Assembly: GCA_017391665.1 (NCBI GenBank)
Contig: JAFOXS010000208.1
Coordinates: forward strand, 1 to 6,026
DNA from: Alistipes sp.
GTDB lineage: Bacteria; Bacteroidota; Bacteroidia; Bacteroidales; Rikenellaceae
Length of the DNA stretch: 6,026 bases
Reading direction: 5' to 3'
This document shows, piece by piece, positions 1 through 5,324 of the stretch. Under the pieces are notes generated by a model. It was not told where the DNA came from, did not search any database, and was given only the letters and a program-made list of their open reading frames with translations. Every line of letters starts with the position of its first letter. The first letter of the stretch is position 1. Both the position numbers and the translations under genes were made by a program.

Positions 1-129
1 CTGCACGGCGAACTCCTCGCCAGAAGCAAAATAAGAGTCCAACTTACTTCCGCACGATGCAGTCATCACTACCACAGCCGACACCATCGTAAGGCGTACA
101 AAGGCTGAAAAGATGTTCTTTAGCTTCAT
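1..129 (-). CDS. N-terminal part of a putative lipoprotein (partial, runs off the window)
   Basis: An open frame begins with ATG at 129 and stays open to the window edge, giving 43 residues. The first 25 look like a lipoprotein signal peptide: a basic start (MKLKN), a hydrophobic stretch (about residues 12-23, LTMVSAVVVMTA) and then a cysteine at residue 26 in the context TASC, followed by GSKLDSY. The cysteine would be lipidated after cleavage by signal peptidase II. The lipobox is looser than the classical L-A-G-C, which is common in Bacteroidota. There is no clear acidic surface-export signal directly after the cysteine. The mature part is too short to assign a family. The gene lies 34 nt downstream of the second antiporter stop on the same strand, so it could be co-transcribed. 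Its leader is AT-rich with no evident Shine-Dalgarno sequence. The frame and signal peptide are seen directly; function is unknown. Confidence 0.72.
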   Translation of the reverse strand, partial: MKLKNIFSAFVRLTMVSAVVVMTASCGSKLDSYFASGEEFAVQ

Positions 130-163
130 AATATTTTAGTTTTAGGTTTTTTCTTCTCTACCA

Positions 164-1099
164 CTACTTCATCAGCAGTATCACATAGGCTACATAGATG
201 GCCAGATAGATCACTCCCTCGAAGCGAGTTATGCGACGCTGACCGATAGCCAAAGCCGACAGGAGTAACAACACTGACGAGCCAAATACCATCCACACAT
301 CGAGCGGTGTGATGCCACCCATTGTTAGCGGTTTGATAAGGCCGCTGGTACCCAGGATAAGCAGGATGTTGGCAACGTTTGAGCCGATGACATTACCCAG
401 CGCCAGCGAGAGCTTGCCATTGGCGATAGCCGAGAGGCTCGATGCCAGCTCGGGAAGCGATGTGCCGGCAGCAACGATGGTAATGGCGATAACGGCCTCG
501 CTAACGCCCCATGCGCGGGCGATCGACGTAGCCGACTCAAGGCAGGTATTACCTCCATAGATCAGACCTGCCAGACCCACGATGATATAGATGATGACGC
601 GCCCCCAGCCCATAGACGATGAGTCACCTGCGCTCTCCTCCTCGGGCGCGCCCTGCTTAGCCGAGCGTACCGAATACCAGATAACGGTTACGTACAGAGC
701 CAGCATGATGGCTCCCTGCCAGCGGCTGATACCCTGGCCTATATAGAGAGCGAAGAGAAGCATCAGCAGCGAAGCACCGATGCAGATAGGAATATCACGT
801 CGTACATTCTCCTTGGTAAAGACCATCGGGCGCACCAGTGAACAGATACCCAGGATGATGAGTGTATTGAACAGATTCGAGCCCGTAACATTTCCGATAG
901 CCATATCGGTGCTGCCCTTCAGGGCCGACATAACACTTACGGTAAGCTCGGGCATAGAGGTGCCCACTGCCATCACGGTCAGACCTATGATAAATTCGGG
1001 TACGCGGAATCGGGCTGCCATACCCACGCAGCCTTTGGTCAAAAGTTCGGCTCCAACGGTGAGAATCACCAAACCGAGTAGAAGAAATAAATAATCCAT
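164..1099 (-). CDS. Calcium/sodium antiporter, CaCA family (downstream copy of a tandem pair)
   Basis: A 311-residue inner-membrane protein of the K+-independent bacterial CaCA exchanger type (YrbG/NCX_Mj-like; Na_Ca_ex domains), expected to exchange Ca2+ for Na+. It shows the family's internal inverted duplication. Alpha-1 carries GTSMPE (46-51) and GNVTGSNLFN (69-78). Alpha-2 carries GTSLPE (212-217) and GNVIGSNVAN (235-244). The two acidic residues E51 and E217 match the conserved ion-binding glutamates of the family. Hydrophobic segments fill the rest, consistent with about ten membrane helices. A short polar loop with EEESAGDSSS (about 153-162) joins the halves. Length is normal for the family. 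The start MDYLF matches the start of the upstream paralogue (MDYIL), which supports ATG 1099. It follows that paralogue after a 26-nt AT-rich gap. The actual ion (Ca2+, Na+ or another cation) is inferred from family. Confidence 0.94.
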   Translation of the reverse strand: MDYLFLLLGLVILTVGAELLTKGCVGMAARFRVPEFIIGLTVMAVGTSMPELTVSVMSALKGSTDMAIGNVTGSNLFNTLIILGICSLVRPMVFTKENVRRDIPICIGASLLMLLFALYIGQGISRWQGAIMLALYVTVIWYSVRSAKQGAPEEESAGDSSSMGWGRVIIYIIVGLAGLIYGGNTCLESATSIARAWGVSEAVIAITIVAAGTSLPELASSLSAIANGKLSLALGNVIGSNVANILLILGTSGLIKPLTMGGITPLDVWMVFGSSVLLLLSALAIGQRRITRFEGVIYLAIYVAYVILLMK

Positions 1100-1125
1100 T
1101 GTCTATTTTAATTAAACACTATTTC

Positions 1126-2082
1126 CTACTTCATAAGCAGCACCACATATCCGACATAAATAGCCAGATACATGAGACCCTCAGCACGGGTAATGCGACG
1201 TCGGCCGATAGCCAAAGCCGAGAGCAGGAGTACTACGGCAGCGCCAACGACCATCCACATATCAATGGGCGTAATGCCACCCATGGTCAAAGGCTTGATA
1301 GTGCCACACATACCCAGAATAAGCAGGATATTGGCTACGTTCGAGCCGATGATATTACCCAGCGCCAGCGACAACTTGCCACTTGCCGTAGCCGCCACAC
1401 TCGATGCCAGCTCGGGAAGTGATGTACCCGCAGCGACGATAGTGATGGCGATGATAGCCTCGCTGACACCCCACGCACGAGCGATAGCCGTTGCCGAGTT
1501 GAGGCAGAGGTTACCACCATAGATAAGACCTGACAGACCGATGGCGATAAAGAGTATCACCTTACCCCAGCCCATCGTGGCCTCCGTCTGCGTGCCATCG
1601 TCGGTGCCTGCCTCCATGTCGGGAGCATCCTGCTTTGCCGAGCGGATAGAGTAGAGTACAAATGCGATGTACAACAGGAACAGGATAATACCCTCCAGGC
1701 GACCAATACCCTCGGGTGAGCCGATATAGAGAGCCATCACCAGCAACAACGCCGACACAGCGATGCAGATGGGTATATCGCGGCGGATATTCTCCCTGGT
1801 AAAGACCATCGGGCGCACCATAGCGCAGATACCCAGGATGATAAGGATGTTAAATATATTAGAACCTGTAACATTACCGATAGCCATATCGCTATTGCCA
1901 TTGATGGCCGACAGGGTGCTCACGGTAAGCTCGGGCATCGAGGTACCCACAGCCATCACGGTAAGTCCAACAATAAATTCAGGAACACGGAAGCGTGCGG
2001 CCATGCCCACGCAACCCTTCGTCAGCATGTCGGCGCCCACGGTAAGCAACGCCAGACCGACGATTAAAAGTATATAATCCAT
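1126..2082 (-). CDS. Calcium/sodium antiporter, CaCA family (upstream copy of a tandem pair)
   Basis: A 318-residue paralogue of the adjacent antiporter, about 75% identical by eye over aligned positions. It is an inner-membrane cation exchanger with both alpha repeats intact: GTSMPE (46-51) and GNVTGSNIFN (69-78) in the first half, GTSLPE (219-224) and GNIIGSNVAN (242-251) in the second. The glutamates E51 and E224 are kept, so both copies look functional. The main difference is the central loop, which here is longer and more acidic (about 151-169, including DMEAGTDDGTQTE). There is also a two-residue insertion near residue 123 (SPEG). The start at ATG 2082 sits 11 nt after the HAD phosphatase stop, in an A-rich leader (GTAAAAAATACAGAA) typical of Bacteroidota initiation, with no Shine-Dalgarno sequence. 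Close spacing suggests co-transcription with the phosphatase and the second antiporter. Ion specificity is inferred from family. Confidence 0.94.
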   Translation of the reverse strand: MDYILLIVGLALLTVGADMLTKGCVGMAARFRVPEFIVGLTVMAVGTSMPELTVSTLSAINGNSDMAIGNVTGSNIFNILIILGICAMVRPMVFTRENIRRDIPICIAVSALLLVMALYIGSPEGIGRLEGIILFLLYIAFVLYSIRSAKQDAPDMEAGTDDGTQTEATMGWGKVILFIAIGLSGLIYGGNLCLNSATAIARAWGVSEAIIAITIVAAGTSLPELASSVAATASGKLSLALGNIIGSNVANILLILGMCGTIKPLTMGGITPIDMWMVVGAAVVLLLSALAIGRRRITRAEGLMYLAIYVGYVVLLMK

Positions 2083-2093
2083 TTCTGTATTTT

Positions 2094-2951
2094 TTACTCT
2101 CTGCTCAGTGCGAGCAATTCGCCCAGCACTGAAATGTTCTCTGCGATAAGGTCGGGCTGACGTGGCGCCTTGTCGGCCACATCGAGCGTCGTCTCTCCCG
2201 AGAGCACCAGCACACCGAAGGCACCCGCATTGAAGGCCATCTCGATGTCGGTATAGATGCGGTCACCCACCATAGCCACCTCATCGGCGCGCACACCGTA
2301 GCGCGACTGCACACCCGTAAGCATCGTGGGATCGGGCTTGCCGAGCACGATGTCGGGCTGACGGCCCGTAGCATGCTCGATGCACTTGCATATTGAGCCG
2401 CAATCCACCAGCACGGTAGGCTGATCCGTCGGGCACACGCGGTCGGGGTTGGTAGCAACGTAGGGTAATCCCTGCTGCACCCAGTAGGCCGCACGGCACA
2501 GGCGGTCGTACTCAAGCGTCTTGTCAAAGGCCACGACAACTGCATCGGGACGGTCCTCGGCCGAATTAGCCGTAGGCTCAAATCCAGCGCGTACGAACTC
2601 CTCGGTCATAGAGGGCGTGCCGAGAATAAAGAGTCGGCGCGCGTCGGGATAGCGCGTGCGGATGTAGTCGATGGTGGCAAGAGCCGTAGTGTACATCTCC
2701 TCCTTGGTAGCTTCGATACCCATACCTGCGAGCTTATGCAGATAGTCGGCAATCGAGGTCGAGGGGTTATTCGTCAGAAACGAATAGGTGATACCCATCT
2801 CGCGCAGACGCTGCAAGAAAGGTCGCGTATAGGGAAAGAGCGACTGCCCCATGTATATGGTGCCATCCATATCCAGAGCAACATGACGAATATGCGAGAG
2901 ACGCTCACGCAGCGCCTCACTGTCATATATCGATCGAAACTTATTAAACAT
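2094..2951 (-). CDS. HAD-superfamily hydrolase, subfamily IIA (NagD/phosphoglycolate-phosphatase-like)
   Basis: A 285-residue cytoplasmic phosphatase with all HAD-IIA motifs. Motif I is DMDGT (27-31), with D27 as the expected nucleophile and D29 as general acid/base. Motif II is LTNNPS (59-64). The subclass IIA signature ATNPD is at 166-170. Motif III is GKPDP with K205. Motif IV is VGDRIYTDIEMA (228-239), with D230 and D235 for Mg2+ binding. The C2-type cap lies between motifs II and III, as in NagD, pyridoxal phosphatase and phosphoglycolate phosphatase. The substrate cannot be read from the sequence: sugar phosphates, nucleotides or phosphoglycolate are all plausible. Length fits the family (about 250-290). 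The start ATG 2951 overlaps the stop of an upstream 11-codon frame as TAATG. This is the first gene after the 98-nt gap and may lead the phosphatase-antiporter-antiporter transcript. Confidence 0.92.
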   Translation of the reverse strand: MFNKFRSIYDSEALRERLSHIRHVALDMDGTIYMGQSLFPYTRPFLQRLREMGITYSFLTNNPSTSIADYLHKLAGMGIEATKEEMYTTALATIDYIRTRYPDARRLFILGTPSMTEEFVRAGFEPTANSAEDRPDAVVVAFDKTLEYDRLCRAAYWVQQGLPYVATNPDRVCPTDQPTVLVDCGSICKCIEHATGRQPDIVLGKPDPTMLTGVQSRYGVRADEVAMVGDRIYTDIEMAFNAGAFGVLVLSGETTLDVADKAPRQPDLIAENISVLGELLALSRE

Positions 2952-3049
2952 TATTTTATCTTTAGTAAATTTGGGTTTTCATTCATTTTGCTATCCTCGC
3001 GTGGTAAGCTTATCAAGGTCTTTTACTGCGAGGATTATTCCTGTCGAGG
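2952..3049. other. Largest intergenic gap, between acetyltransferase and HAD phosphatase genes
   Basis: This 98-nt gap separates two close-packed gene blocks and is the most likely place here for a promoter, processing site or attenuator. It holds a perfect 8-bp inverted repeat (2993-3000 with 3028-3035), an 8-bp palindrome TAAGCTTA inside the loop, and an 11-codon frame from ATG 2986 that ends at the HAD gene start (MNENPNLLKIK). The part next to the HAD start is strongly AT-rich. I found no exact match to the Bacteroidota -7 element TAnnTTTG on the minus strand, so a promoter is possible but not shown. Confidence 0.5.
2993..3035 (-). promoter_or_regulatory. Inverted repeat, possible RNA stem-loop between gene blocks
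   Basis: On the minus strand, ATCCTCGC (3035-3028) is followed 27 nt later by its exact complement GCGAGGAT (3000-2993). The loop contains a short palindrome, TAAGCTTA. The stem lies just downstream of the acetyltransferase stop and about 40 nt upstream of the HAD start. It is not a classical intrinsic terminator in the reading direction, because the stem is followed by AGCAAAATG and not a T run. It could be a 3'-end stabilising or processing stem, a leader structure, or chance. Only the repeat is seen; the role is inference. Confidence 0.35.
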
Positions 3050-3628
3050 CTACTCGTTCATTACCTCCTCGCGGCGAATCTCACGCAACTCACGTGCCGG
3101 CACACCGCCCACAATCATATTCGGAGCCACATCCTTATTGACAACCGCTCCGGCGGCGATGATAGCATTCTCGCCAATGGTCACACCAGGCAGAATCATC
3201 GCACCCGCGCCAATCCACACATTACGACCAATGTGGATGGGTGCTGTAACAAGCGTATGACGCCGTGCAGGCTCCTCGGGGTGTCCCTCGGTGAGAATCT
3301 TCACATCGGGGGCGATGAAGACGTCGTCCTCGATGGTGATGCCACCCTGATCGAGGAACGTGCAGCCGAAATTAATAAATACACCCTTTCCTACACGGGT
3401 ATTCTTGCCGAAGGCTGTATAGAAGGGCGGAAACATACGCGCCTCCACGAGCTCCTGCCCCCAAATCTGCGAGAGCAGCGAGGTAATCTCGTCGGGCGTA
3501 TGATACTTGCCATTGAGTTCAGCGACAAGCGCACGAGTCTTCTCAAACTCCTGCCACAGCGCGGGATAATCGGGGTCGTCGTGTGTAATCAGATCGCCAC
3601 GACGCATACGTTCAATAACGTTACTCAT
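3050..3628 (-). CDS. Sugar O-acetyltransferase, maltose/galactoside acetyltransferase type (left-handed beta-helix)
   Basis: A 192-residue acetyl-CoA-dependent O-acetyltransferase of the MAT/GAT (LacA/NodL-like) group, cytoplasmic and probably trimeric. The N-terminal helical part (about 1-60) resembles the Mac domain that precedes the beta-helix in maltose acetyltransferases. From about residue 75, hexapeptide repeats follow (NTRVGKG, GITIEDDVFIAP, IHIGRNVWIGAGAMILPGV, TIGENAIIAAGAVV). H116 in ILTEGHPEE matches the catalytic histidine of the family, and the C-terminal IVGGVPARELREIR matches its usual NPAR-type end. Length fits (about 180-205). The acceptor sugar is unknown. ATG 3628 overlaps the SPOR gene stop by 8 nt (ATGAGTAA) and has AGGAGG at 3643-3638, nine nt upstream, so both coupling and a Shine-Dalgarno sequence support this start. 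It is the last gene of the packed block. Confidence 0.92.
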   Translation of the reverse strand: MSNVIERMRRGDLITHDDPDYPALWQEFEKTRALVAELNGKYHTPDEITSLLSQIWGQELVEARMFPPFYTAFGKNTRVGKGVFINFGCTFLDQGGITIEDDVFIAPDVKILTEGHPEEPARRHTLVTAPIHIGRNVWIGAGAMILPGVTIGENAIIAAGAVVNKDVAPNMIVGGVPARELREIRREEVMNE

Positions 3629-4091
3629 CTTTTGACTCCTCCTCTGAAATAATAAAATCCGTTATATCCATCTCGCGCATCTGCGTGATGGCCTTGGGGA
3701 AGATGGTACGGAAACGCATCATCTCGATTATGGCCTCCTCCTTGGTTAGGTACTCACCCGCAGCGACGTAGAACGAGGGGCTCTGGTAGTACATCTGCAC
3801 CTCGATGTCGGGAAAATTCTCCTCGAACTTCTCCTTCGCCTCCACGGCATTCTCTCGGGCGCGCGACGAGTTGTCCGAGAGCAGCAGGATGGTGTAGCCA
3901 TTCACCTTCGTGCGGCGCGGACGGCTCTCCACCTGACGCACCGACTCCGACACATCGCTCTGCTCCACGACGGTGACCTTATTGCCACCCACGGCCAGAC
4001 GGCTCTTCATGGCCGACACACTCTGTGCCGAGGCATCCGTGGCAAGCACTGCAAAGAGTGCCACGAAAAATATTTTCATCAAAGTCTTCAT
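3621..4091 (-). CDS. Small secreted SPOR-domain protein
   Basis: A 156-residue exported protein when read from ATG 4091. Residues 1-22 form a signal peptide (MKTLMK, then FFVALFAVLAT, cleavage after ASA before QSVSAM). A charged linker follows (about 23-62, ending in RPRRTK). A SPOR-like domain fills about 64-143: GYTILLLSDNSSRARENA at its start, then NFPDIEV, then SFYVAAGEYLTKEEA, which fits the SPOR pattern of a beta strand, helix and an aromatic-x-V-x-x-G-x-[FY] strand. SPOR domains usually bind denuded peptidoglycan glycans at division sites, so a periplasmic envelope role is inferred. The tail is acidic (SEEESKDE). An in-frame ATG at 4118 would add nine residues (MEKTSNETD) and overlap the upstream gene by 17 nt; it is disfavoured because it puts polar residues before the signal peptide. 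ATG 4079 is a further option. The gene starts 10 nt after the lipoprotein stop. Confidence 0.8.
   Translation of the reverse strand: MKTLMKIFFVALFAVLATDASAQSVSAMKSRLAVGGNKVTVVEQSDVSESVRQVESRPRRTKVNGYTILLLSDNSSRARENAVEAKEKFEENFPDIEVQMYYQSPSFYVAAGEYLTKEEAIIEMMRFRTIFPKAITQMREMDITDFIISEEESKDE
3638..3643 (-). promoter_or_regulatory. Shine-Dalgarno-like site for the acetyltransferase
   Basis: AGGAGG lies nine nt upstream of ATG 3628, inside the last codons of the SPOR gene. A full anti-SD match is unusual in Bacteroidota and absent ahead of the other starts here. It may serve re-initiation at the 8-nt overlap. The same bases also encode an acidic Glu/Ser run (SEEES), so the match could be a by-product of coding. 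Confidence 0.45.
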
Positions 4092-4101
4092 ATCTGTTTC
4101 G

Positions 4102-4599
4102 TTACTTGTTTTCTCCATTTATCATCTGCCACAATATCTGCAACTGCTCAGGGCTCAGCACCCTTTCAAGAGGCATAGGTTCCTGCTCATGCTTAATGTA
4201 TGCCATGCGTGAGCGCAGAGCCACCTGCCAGTCTATGGCCATCTGGTCGGCCTGCTCGCGCTGCAACGCCTCACGAAAGGCCAGCGTCTGCGACGTGCGC
4301 TGCACGGCAAGATGCAGAGGCAACTCCACAACGCTGCGACTGCGGGCCGGCACCACGACCTTATCCTCGAGCGTGAGCATAGCCACACGACGCGAGGAGT
4401 AGCTTATCCTGCAGCGGGCCGAGAGCAGCTTGATGCGTGCCGAGGGGTTTTCAACATCCACACTAAGCAGCATATGCGACGGCCAGCCGTCCCTCTCATC
4501 GAGTGTCTGCACCTCCACGCCATGAATCACGGGCATAGCCTCGTGGCCACACCCGACAAGGAGCAGACTACAGAGCGCTATGAACCATGCACGCCACAT
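4102..4599 (-). CDS. Small lipoprotein with LEA type 2-like domain
   Basis: A 165-residue lipoprotein when read from ATG 4599. Residues 1-16 are a short signal peptide (MWRAWFIALCSLLLVG) ending in the lipobox LVGC, with the lipidated cysteine at 17. The centre (about 24-98) resembles the LEA type 2/WHy beta-sandwich found in small Bacteroidales lipoproteins: SVDVENPSARIKLLSARC, then ISYSSRRVAMLTLEDKVVVPARSRSVVELPL. The C-terminal part (about 99-165) is helical and charged. It is anchored to a membrane of the envelope; the substrate or partner is unknown. A longer frame from ATG 4662 would add 21 residues (MSSQEPEPGHC...) and overlap ubiE by 61 nt. The signal peptide and the 2-nt spacing after the ubiE stop favour 4599. 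It is tightly packed with ubiE and the SPOR gene. The LEA assignment is by pattern and only moderately sure. Confidence 0.78.
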   Translation of the reverse strand: MWRAWFIALCSLLLVGCGHEAMPVIHGVEVQTLDERDGWPSHMLLSVDVENPSARIKLLSARCRISYSSRRVAMLTLEDKVVVPARSRSVVELPLHLAVQRTSQTLAFREALQREQADQMAIDWQVALRSRMAYIKHEQEPMPLERVLSPEQLQILWQMINGENK

Positions 4600-4601
4600 C
4601 G

Positions 4602-5321
4602 TTATGGCTTTTGACCGATATAAATCTGCGCAATGCCCAGGCTCAGGCTCTTGCGACGACACTCCTTAAAGCCGGCATGGCGCATGATGTCGAGGAAACG
4701 CTCGGGATCGGGGAACTCCTCGATCGAGTCGGGCAGGTAGTCATATGCCTTGCGGTCCTTCGAAATAAGGCCACCCACGGGCTTCATCACATGGTTCGAG
4801 TAGAGTCGGTAGAAGTATCTTACCAGCGGGTTGCGCGGCGTTGAGAACTCCAGGATGACGATATGGCCTCCAGCAGTGAGCGTACGGCCAATCTCGAGCA
4901 GCGAGCCATCGATATCGCCGAAGTTACGGACACCGAATGCCACCGTCACAACATCGACAACACCATCGCCTATATCCAAACGCTCGGCCTCGCCCTGATA
5001 GAGGGCAATGTGGTCATCCAGACCCTGACGGCGCACCTTCTCGGCCGCCACAGCGAGCATATTCTCCGACAAATCCACACCCATGATGTGAGCCTTCGGG
5101 ATTCGTTTTGCCATTTTGATTGCCAGATCGCCCGTACCTGTTGCAAGGTCGAGGATACGCTGGGGCTTCATCCTGCGCACGAGGCGCACCACACGACGGC
5201 GCCACAGTTTATCGATCGAGAACGAGAACAGATGGTTCAGACGATCGTACGTAGGTGCGATGTTGTCGAACATCTGCTGCACCTCCTCTTTTTTGGTTTT
5301 TTGAGAGTTATATGGTTTCAT
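4602..5321 (-). CDS. ubiE: Demethylmenaquinone methyltransferase (UbiE/MenG family)
   Basis: A 239-residue class I SAM-dependent C-methyltransferase. It catalyses the last step of menaquinone synthesis, converting demethylmenaquinol to menaquinol. The N-terminal family signature reads YDRLNHLFSFSIDKLW (25-40). SAM motif I is ILDLATGTGDL (56-66), and the ribose-binding acidic residue is D83 in GVDLS. Mid-domain motifs are VAFGVRNF (127-134) and the second family signature RTLTAGGHIVILEFS (146-160). The substrate-side region YDYLPDSIEEFPDPERF (193-209) and the C-terminal IAQIYIG are also typical. Length is standard. In Bacteroidota, which use menaquinone and not ubiquinone, the MenG activity is the relevant one; that is family knowledge. 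The start ATG 5321 is 3 nt after the permease stop, and the stop is 2 nt before the lipoprotein start, so translation is likely coupled. Confidence 0.96.
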   Translation of the reverse strand: MKPYNSQKTKKEEVQQMFDNIAPTYDRLNHLFSFSIDKLWRRRVVRLVRRMKPQRILDLATGTGDLAIKMAKRIPKAHIMGVDLSENMLAVAAEKVRRQGLDDHIALYQGEAERLDIGDGVVDVVTVAFGVRNFGDIDGSLLEIGRTLTAGGHIVILEFSTPRNPLVRYFYRLYSNHVMKPVGGLISKDRKAYDYLPDSIEEFPDPERFLDIMRHAGFKECRRKSLSLGIAQIYIGQKP

Positions 5322-5324
5322 AAT

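Larger units (their letters stand above)
164..2082 (-). repeat. Tandem gene duplication of CaCA antiporter
   Basis: Two complete same-strand antiporter genes lie head to tail, separated by 26 nt. They share start (MDY), end (LLMK), both alpha repeats and long identical stretches (for example residues 20-37 of each copy, LTKGCVGMAARFRVPEFI). Differences are mostly conservative (I/L/V/M exchanges), apart from the central loop and one short insertion. DNA is also visibly similar, for example around 361-420 and 1321-1380. This is a paralogous repeat, not a mobile element; no terminal inverted repeats or transposase are present. Confidence 0.9.

Noticed and set aside
309..2077. Plus-strand open frames opposite the antiporters (for example 780-1094 and 1763-2077), similar to each other
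   Set aside because: They are antisense shadows of the two paralogues. Their similarity follows from the duplication on the minus strand, and they have no recognisable domain or start context.
2993..3035. Intrinsic (rho-independent) terminator after the acetyltransferase
   Set aside because: The stem has a 27-nt loop and is followed by AGCAAAATG in the transcript direction, without the needed U tract.
2736..3260. A 174-codon plus-strand frame crossing the intergenic gap
   Set aside because: It lies opposite the 5' end of the HAD gene and the 3' end of the acetyltransferase gene, both with clear family motifs. Its translation shows no domain.
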